NCBI GenBank assembly: GCA_014898415.1 | Contig: RCTD01000010.1 | Location: forward strand, 1,674,001 to 1,738,000 | DNA from: Stromatinia cepivora | Lineage: Eukaryota > Ascomycota > Leotiomycetes > Helotiales > Sclerotiniaceae | Length of the DNA stretch: 64,000 nucleotides | Direction of reading: 5' to 3' | Shown here: positions 57,488-64,000 of the stretch, piece by piece | Position numbering within the stretch: position 1 is the first letter of the stretch | Layout of the letters: each line of letters starts with the position of its first letter | Notes under the pieces: model-generated | Database searches by the model: none | What the model was told of the DNA's origin: nothing | Seen by the model: the letters and a program-made list of their open reading frames with translations, nothing else | Program-made: the position numbers and the translations under genes

Positions 57488-58781
57488 TTCTAAGGACTTA
57501 TACTTTGGAATTGGAGAGCTATAGTTTAGCTTGGGGTTGGAGATTTAGAAAGAAGATATGAGATTAAGGTTGAGATACCAATTGAATAGATATTCTTGCG
57601 AAGTTGGAATACTCAATTGGTTGCACTTGCCAACAACAAAGGTATCGAGGGTTATTCACAGCATGTAAAATACTTTACTCATCCTCAAGTTCAGAGCGTA
57701 GCTGGGCAGTAGAACAACTCAATGCTCATCTTATGATAAAGCATTTTGATATATAGTGTTGTAGATGTGAAGCTCCTCTCTGCATGCAGGGCTTAGCAGG
57801 ACCCCTTGCCCCACGATAAGAGGTGGGGAAAAGTAACGTTACCGGGTTCGAACCAATCATAACGAAGGGATTGGTATTAGACACCTGCCATATTTATATC
57901 TTTCGTCCTAGTACAAGAAGACTGATATGCCTCAAGAAAATGCCTTGGCGTTTCAAAGCTCCGGATTAAGAAAATGGGGAACAGCTAAAGGATATTTCTA
58001 GGTAAAAAAAAATAACTACGTTACATTAGGGCGTTTTTTTGTTGCATATCTACATAGATTCTGACGCAATACAAGACATTGAAATACAGGGCTCTGTAGG
58101 TTGGATGACAGTTCATATACTACGTCATACTCAAGATAGTATCTGATGGATTAATACCAAATTTGGATGAAATTTTGGGATTACAAATGGGATGAAACCC
58201 AAGATTGAGCTTATGGCTGAACTACGAATTGTACATGCCTCTTCCACAGCTCCCCCTTTTCGATACAGAGCCTTCTCCTGCAGCTGCCTCATACTAGGCA
58301 GTAACGTGAATTCCTAAGCCCTGCGAAGTACGGTGCAGTGCATGTTGCATTCATGTTTGGCAAAAAGTGTCGTTTCATGCCTGCCATTCTTCTAACGTGC
58401 CGTTCAGTTGTTTCCTCACATTTGGTCCCAAAGCCGCCAGAAAGTTAGCATGAAGGTCTTCCCCCATCGAGCAATGATAATTCCTAGATGTGCCCAATTT
58501 CCATCAAGGTCTGCCAAAAGCCAGGGAATATTTCCACATCTATTATACGGAATGATGTAAGCAAAACTTGACACGTAGGTTACCAAATACCGTTCCTTAA
58601 GATCTCGATACAGAGTAGTTTGATTCCATTATTCTGTAGTTTGGAAGTACCAGCACTAGGGACAAAATTCGGGACCCAGCTTGATGTTGAAATAGGTTAC
58701 TTGAGAATAGTGTCAACAAGTATGTTGCTAGCCTGCCGTGCTCGGCTTGTCTGGGGCGATCTGAAAATTGTTCTTAGTCAA
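57488..58781. other. Intergenic, about 1.3 kb, with a cluster of palindromes
   Basis: No supported gene. See the palindrome cluster at 57809-57854. The right-hand 600 bp is the 3' flank of the next minus-strand gene. Confidence 0.5.
57809..57854. promoter_or_regulatory. Three adjacent palindromes
   Basis: In 46 bp there are a CCCCAC/GTGGGG stem with an 8-nt loop (57809-57828), the perfect 10-bp palindrome GTAACGTTAC (57833-57842) and the perfect 10-bp palindrome GGTTCGAACC (57845-57854). They lie about 320 bp upstream of the minus-strand oxidoreductase start. Function unknown. Confidence 0.45.
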
Positions 58782-59573
58782 TCATGATGTCCTAGCATAC
58801 CGAACCTCATATGTCTCATACCATCCACTAATCCTGCGTTCGACAAGTTCTCTCATTGCTTGATATGTCTGACATTTATCTTTTAGATCATCTCGGAAAT
58901 CGACTTCATCAAATTTAGCTCTGGGATTTCGGTTGAGTTTGCAGTAACCTCCATACTTATTAGTTTTGTGAGCGGTCAGTACAATGGGAGAAGTCCAGCT
59001 GTGAGATATCGACTTTTTACTGATAGTCGCATAAACTACATTCCTATCACCGAGTTTGCGGTCTGGCTGTTTCAAAGTTCCGAGATACACACCTGGTTTA
59101 AACAATGGATCCGACAAGCCATGATCTTCGCCAGGGTTTTGGAATGGTGTATTTAACACACCGAGTGGTGTTGCAGGCCGTGGGTCGATGAATACATCGT
59201 GTGCAGTATTGTCGTGTGATTCTTCCGAGGAACTGATTATCTTCTCCTGGCCCGAATCAAGTTCCTTGGGTGATAGACATCTTGACATTCGAGCAGACAG
59301 TGGTTGAGTAGAAGGCTCGAATAGTTTTGCGGAATCGATAGGAAATTCAGATGGAAAGTAAGTTGGTGGGATATGTAGCTTTGGCGGCGCTGGAGGCTTT
59401 ACTTCCTTGTGGTGAGGCGGAGAAAGTTCGAAATCGCTGGTCAGAGCTAGGAAATGATTTTCTAATGGAAATATGCGGTCTCCTTCTGATATTTCCACCA
59501 CGTGGGATAACCTTTCCAATATCTCCTCTTCTGACTTGGTTCGCTCTAGACCTTCAGGTTCCAGGGATGCCAT
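58782..59573 (-). CDS. Hypothetical protein, 263 aa
   Basis: A single exon. The N-terminal half is disordered, rich in P, S and E, with a Pro-rich stretch (KPPAPPKLHIPPTYFP). The C-terminal third looks folded, with FKPGVYLGTLKQPDRKLGDRN, SWTSPIVLTAHKTNKYGGYCKLN and a basic/acidic helix ending SGWYETYEVRYA. No family recognised, no signal peptide. Continuous frame, ordinary codon use and sensible start context support a real gene. Confidence 0.6.
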   Translation of the reverse strand: MASLEPEGLERTKSEEEILERLSHVVEISEGDRIFPLENHFLALTSDFELSPPHHKEVKPPAPPKLHIPPTYFPSEFPIDSAKLFEPSTQPLSARMSRCLSPKELDSGQEKIISSSEESHDNTAHDVFIDPRPATPLGVLNTPFQNPGEDHGLSDPLFKPGVYLGTLKQPDRKLGDRNVVYATISKKSISHSWTSPIVLTAHKTNKYGGYCKLNRNPRAKFDEVDFRDDLKDKCQTYQAMRELVERRISGWYETYEVRYARTS

Positions 59574-60329
59574 TGTGGGGCAACTGGGAGGGAAAATAAT
59601 GCATTATTGCAATTGATGGCTGGGGAAGATTTTGAGAAGCAGCTCATGTTATGGTGTCGATATTGAGATCGAGATTGGGGAAGCGCATCTTGCCTTTATG
59701 AGCTCTAGAAGCATGCTCGAGTTCAATAAAGGATATTACAATGCATGAACATGACATGATCCTTGACCATCTCTAGCATGTGAAGATTGAACAAAGGATA
59801 TTGAAATACATCACTAAAAAAGTTACCTGGGGTGATTGAGATTTCTCAAAAAAGCATACGATTCTCCTAAGAACTTTTAAAGAGGAAAAGATGATTAGAT
59901 GCTGCCATGGATATTACCGCACCGAGTATATTTGTGGTGCCTTCCATGAGTTTACTCGATAATCTCATTGTGACGATGTGAATGCTGGGGAGGAACACAA
60001 AGTAACTGTCAGGATACTTCGTACTGATGCTTATTGCGCCAAGTATCATCATGGCTCTTGAAGTGATTGGTGGGATAGCAAGTATTGCTCAACTAGCTGT
60101 ACAGATCGCGAGGAACAAAAGTGTATATTGATGCTCGATAATGTGTTGATGTTTGTGCCAAGCAAGTGGAGAAATCTTGCCTTCGCCGAATCTCGGGTTC
60201 TCGCCTTTCAATTAAGGCACCAATTCACATCACATGATATCTACCTCGCTTCTCAGGATCTTCCAATTCTCCATCCGAACCTCCCAACGACCTCGAGATC
60301 TCCAATTGACGCCCTTCATACCTGTCAAG
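59574..60329. other. Divergent upstream region of the hypothetical gene and ATP14
   Basis: No supported gene. Short frames at 59867-60052 (-) and 60128-60394 (+) overlap the ATP14 5' leader or have no content. Confidence 0.5.
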
Positions 60330-60856
60330 ATGTTCACACAAACTGTCCGCGCTTCGGTATGCTATATCCTCAGCTCGAAATGTCAAGATACTAACCGCCA
60401 AAGCGCTCTCAAATCGCCCGCGTTGCGAGGCAGCAAATGATCAGCAAACGAACTTTCATCGTTCCTACTGCTGTTCGTCGTGGTATGTTGGTGGTTTCAT
60501 TTACAGCTAGCATCTGACCTTTAAAATTACTGCAATGTGATCGACTTTACTTGCAGCAATACCTACCACCCAGAAGCTAATTCCGATCAATAGCGGACCT
60601 TGTCCAAGATCTTTACCTTAAGGAATTGAAGAGTTACAGAGCTCCCCAAATCAAGGCCTCCGATTCCGAGGGACACGTTCTCAAGTTCTCCCCACCTAAG
60701 GCTCCTACATCTCCAGAAGAAACCGATATTGCAAAGGAATTGGCAGCATATGAGGCAAGCACAGTTGAGGTAGAGGGACAAGCTGAGGGAGGAGCTGAGG
60801 CTAAGGAGGTTGATTGGTTTGAGGAGGAACCTGAGGAGGAAGCTGCACACCACTAG
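60330..60856 (+). CDS. ATP14: Mitochondrial F1Fo ATP synthase subunit h (Atp14), 122 aa
   Basis: Peripheral-stalk subunit of mitochondrial ATP synthase. Exons: 60330-60356, 60404-60482 and 60594-60856, with introns of 47 and 111 nt; the sum is 123 codons. The first two small exons encode a classic mitochondrial presequence (MFTQTVRASV, then RSQIARVARQQ, KRTF), basic and without acidic residues. The mature part starts near ADLVQDLYLKELKSY and has SEGHVLKFSPPKAPTSPEE, then a strongly acidic tail (DWFEEEPEEEAAHH). Each splice joins in frame exactly (R-R-A-D across the second). Length and layout fit the family. Confidence 0.93.
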
Positions 60857-61573
60857 ATTACGAAATTATACCGGAGTGAAATCTTGAAGTTGCGTGGCAG
60901 AATAAAAGTTGCGGATGGAGGTGCGGGGAATGTGTACACATAGCGAAGTGGTAGAATGAAGTGCGGATTGTACAGTCATCAAACACTAATTCGAAAGAAG
61001 AATCGACCGACTGGACAATCATCTGCAGCACAGGTTGCTATTCCTATATGTCCAGAAGGCAAATTTTAAGTCTCTTCCTAAGAAGTAGATTGGCTACCAG
61101 GTATTTATTTCGGTCCCCACACGTTTAACATGGAAGACTTTCACGCCAAGTGGCCGGAATGCTTAATGCTCAACATCTGGGGAATAAGAACATGGTGAAG
61201 TTGCATAAAAGACTATACTATTACATCTGTGGAATCGCTTTTCCGCACCCCAACAATGTTGGCCACTTCCTCTCGTTCGAGAGTATCCCCTGCGATTAGC
61301 TTGCACGGACCTTTGCGGGGATTCTAAGTATCTTCTATTCTTATTCTTGTCCTTGCCCAACATTATTCCCTTCATCTCCTTCCTCGTTGTTATTAGACAT
61401 CAAAGAAATATCCTTCTACGTTCGCCATCCGTTACGATAATATCTTACTCGGAATCCTGCCCATCCTGCCTCATGCTTCCACCAATCTTAGCCACATGAC
61501 TTCCAAGTGAAATGCTTAGCATTTCAAACGTCAGTGAAGCTTTGAGCCGCTTAATTCCCAACCATTTTTTGAC
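60857..61573. other. Intergenic
   Basis: No supported gene. Confidence 0.5.
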
Positions 61574-62624
61574 TCAATCACCAACATCCACCGGAGCATC
61601 TTTCTTGATACTCCTTCCTTCCAACTCATATATCTTCTCCTTCATACTCGTACCATGCAATTCAAACTTTCCAGGCCCCTCCATCTCATGCAAATTAGCA
61701 GTTGTTTCTAGCTCCAACGCGTTTTTATCACCCCACATCTTCCATGGTAATGTAAGAGGCTGTCCATGCTTATCTCGATGACGGATAATTATATATACTG
61801 TGATCAAAAGAAATAAGCCTAAGACACCAACGACAATACCAACTATCATAGGTATTCGATTCCTCTTCATATTAGAAGCTGACGGTGTGTTGGTTGAGTC
61901 TGGCAGTGTGTTGGTTGACGTTGCAAATAACGTATGGTCTGTATGTCTAGTGCTATTTATCGTTCTTGTGGCTGTACCCGAAATCGATATTGAACTCGAA
62001 ATGCCATCATTTCCTGGTGTAGTAGTCGAAGCAACCTTTCCAATTTTTGTTGAGCTACCGCTGTCGCCACCTACACCAGTACTACTCATGCTAGTGCCAA
62101 CACTGACATCACTAGTTCCGTTAGGATACCTGGTCGTTTTATCAATACCATCACTACCATCTCTTTTATACATTGCAACATCATTCACCCAAAAAGCACC
62201 TGAGAGTGTTTGGGTTCCATCACAGTCGCTCAAAATTGCCCATGGTGGAAAATGCACATTATTTATATCGAGCCCTGGCGGTACAGTCCATTTGTATTTC
62301 CCAGATGATAATGGAACATTTGCTATTGTTTTGAATCAGTCCCGGCTCCAGATATATGAAGATGACGAACGAACAAGCTATCTCAAGTATTGAACCTCCA
62401 ATGCTAGAATCAGATATCATACGCATCAAAGTTAAACTGATAGTTCCATTCAGACGAGAGGGCCATTTAATATCATAGTTAGTATCCGAGAGAAGGATTT
62501 GTTTTCCGGTAGGCATGAGGAGTTCGAGCTCAGTAGCATAGTTCGAGCGAACTAACAAACAAAAAACCGAGACGAAAACGCCAAATCCGTGAAGATATGA
62601 GATCATCATGATGTTATGCTCCAT
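61574..62624 (-). CDS. Surface protein: signal peptide, Kre9/Knh1-like domain, Ser/Thr stalk, one TM, 332 aa
   Basis: Exon 1 is 62375-62624 and exon 2 is 61574-62322, with a 52-nt intron (GTTCGT ... CAATAG); the sum is 333 codons. A signal peptide (about residues 1-30, FVSVFCLLVRSNYA) is followed by an Ig-like Kre9/Knh1-type domain. Its signature strands are YDIKWPSRLNGTISLTLM and, formed across the splice, IASNVPLSSGKYKWTVP. A Ser/Thr/Gly-rich stalk (about 140-235, likely O-mannosylated) leads to one membrane helix at about 240-263 and a 70-residue cytosolic tail (RHRDKHGQPLTLPW ...). This layout resembles wall-anchored or wall-sensing proteins rather than GPI proteins, since there is no omega site at the end. 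The ligand is unknown. Confidence 0.82.
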
Positions 62625-64000
62625 GTATCATCCGAAAGAAATAAAATTTATATAAATGGGTGCTATTATCTATGGTAAAGAGTTAAATGCCTCTGAGCAT
62701 TAAGGTATTTGTGTCACCTCCGAGCCCAGCTGCTAACAGGTGATTAAAAGGCTAGTGGCTTCATCCAATGCGAAATGAGTATCTTGGCCCCTAACCAATG
62801 AAATGCATTTATATGGCCCAGCGAGATTATTTAAGGTCTATATAGAGCCATGATTATCCCAAGCCTTCTCCGCAAAGCGATTATGGCAACCGATCACAAA
62901 TTAATCCTCTGTTGTGTGACAAAATTCTTTCTGCATAAATCCCTGACATCTCCAATCATACGTCGAATACTCACCAATTTTCTACACGAAGGAATCTTTA
63001 CCTATGATAGTGGCAGAGTTTTGCCACAGGAGATAGGACTCTGGGTATCAGAATGATAATTTCGCGTTCTGTGGCGCCAACACAGGGTAATTTGAACCGA
63101 GTTAATATTATCTATATTCCCTTTTTATCATCTCATTTCTTAATTCTATGGTTAGCACTCGTATCAAATTATCGATATCGCGTTCCTGCATATCATTTCT
63201 GTGTGCATCTTTCCGCTTTGAATCCCGCAAGCTACGTTGGGGGTTTGCCAAGTTTATCCCTTTCTATTGCTTACCACACCACATGGATTGAGAATAAAGC
63301 CTTATTCGCGAATATGTTCATGTTTAGGTGATGATGATGATGATGATTATGGCGCTTATATCATGTGGGGATTTGATTGCCTGGTGCTTTTTATTTTCGT
63401 AATGATTACTGGAACATTCCCTTGAATGTGTGTGTGTGTGTGTGTATATATTATGAAGTTTTACCTTTCTTTTCGATATCATAAGGGTACGCTTCAATTC
63501 CGAACTAGAAACTAATATCATGATCATGAGTAACAAACCACTTTCCACTTCACAATACTACTAAGAAATTAACTCTTAAAGAGTCGTATCGATGCTGCGT
63601 TGTATATCTACCTACATCTTCATTTTACAAGCTTCATCCCAGCAAGGAGACGAGTATTAAATTTTCCACTCGGTGGAATGCAATGGGAGGAGGTGGTGAG
63701 GTTTGAATAATGAATGAAGGAATGAATGATGTTTACTTTATTATTAGTTTGAAATTGAGGAAGTTTAAAACTGGACTGCAGATGCTTGTTTAGCTAGTGA
63801 ATTGGTTAATTGCTAGGGCTTATCTTTATGTGTTTAGTAGTAATAGTAGTAGTAGTATTAGTTTTTCATCTATGAAATCTCCCGAAAGGTATAAAAACAT
63901 ACTAAACTAAGGATTTTTATATATAAAACCCTATTTATATAGAAAGACCAAAACTATAAAAAGAAAAAGATCTTTTTGAATGAATAGTTTTGAATCCTTG
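62625..64000. other. Intergenic to the right edge
   Basis: No supported gene. Contains short microsatellites: a GAT run near 63329-63346, a GT run near 63427-63444 and a TAG/TAA-rich stretch near 63837-63860. The last 130 bp are AT-rich. Confidence 0.5.

Noticed and set aside
57780..57935. tRNA gene suggested by the GGTTCGAACC B-box-like word
   Set aside because: A T-arm can be drawn on the minus strand (ATTGG/CCGGT) but no acceptor, D arm or anticodon arm pairs with it in either orientation.

Overview
This is nuclear DNA from a filamentous ascomycete. The protein-coding genes carry short GT-AG introns (mostly 46-125 nt), two tRNA genes are present (one with an intron), and the products are typical of Pezizomycotina: a highly reducing polyketide synthase, a DHA1 drug transporter, a Vrl1-like VPS9/ankyrin/PX protein and a Kre9-type wall protein. 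Several proteins and the short AT-rich gaps recall Leotiomycetes (Botrytis/Sclerotinia relatives), but that placement is inference from memory, not a search. The exon models were built by hand from splice sites and reading frame. Multi-exon totals were checked to be divisible by three wherever a full model is given.

Left part (1-15.6 kb): the 3' two thirds of a highly reducing PKS runs off the left edge. It is followed by about 10 kb of gene-poor, AT-rich, repeat-bearing sequence with small orphan genes, minisatellites and relics. Two tRNA genes on the minus strand (Arg-CCG, and Ser-CGA with an intron) close this part.

Middle (15.9-41.5 kb): a DHA1 efflux transporter, a membrane-anchored glutaredoxin, a large serine-rich alpha/beta hydrolase, a sterol-desaturase-family protein, an F-box-like protein, a copia/gypsy-type LTR, a kinase-like gene with an in-frame stop, a small Myb-like acidic protein, a peroxisomal (SKL) enoyl-CoA hydratase 2, and the divergent housekeeping pair TFIIB / proteasome RPT5.

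Right part (42-64 kb): a decayed C-terminal fragment of a UPRTase-domain gene, an exonuclease-like protein lacking the expected catalytic acids, two tandem broken BTB-type genes, a polysaccharide deacetylase, the Vrl1-like endosomal protein, a Gfo/Idh/MocA oxidoreductase, an orphan, ATP synthase subunit h (ATP14) and a signal-peptide/Kre9-domain/single-TM surface protein.

I see no operon-like new system. The most interesting items are the density of freshly broken genes (kinase-like, UPRTase, two BTB), whose stops often sit where C-to-T change would create them; a 63-nt intron that can be retained in frame next to a histidine box; the degenerate exonuclease; and a palindrome/E-box element between TFIIB and RPT5.
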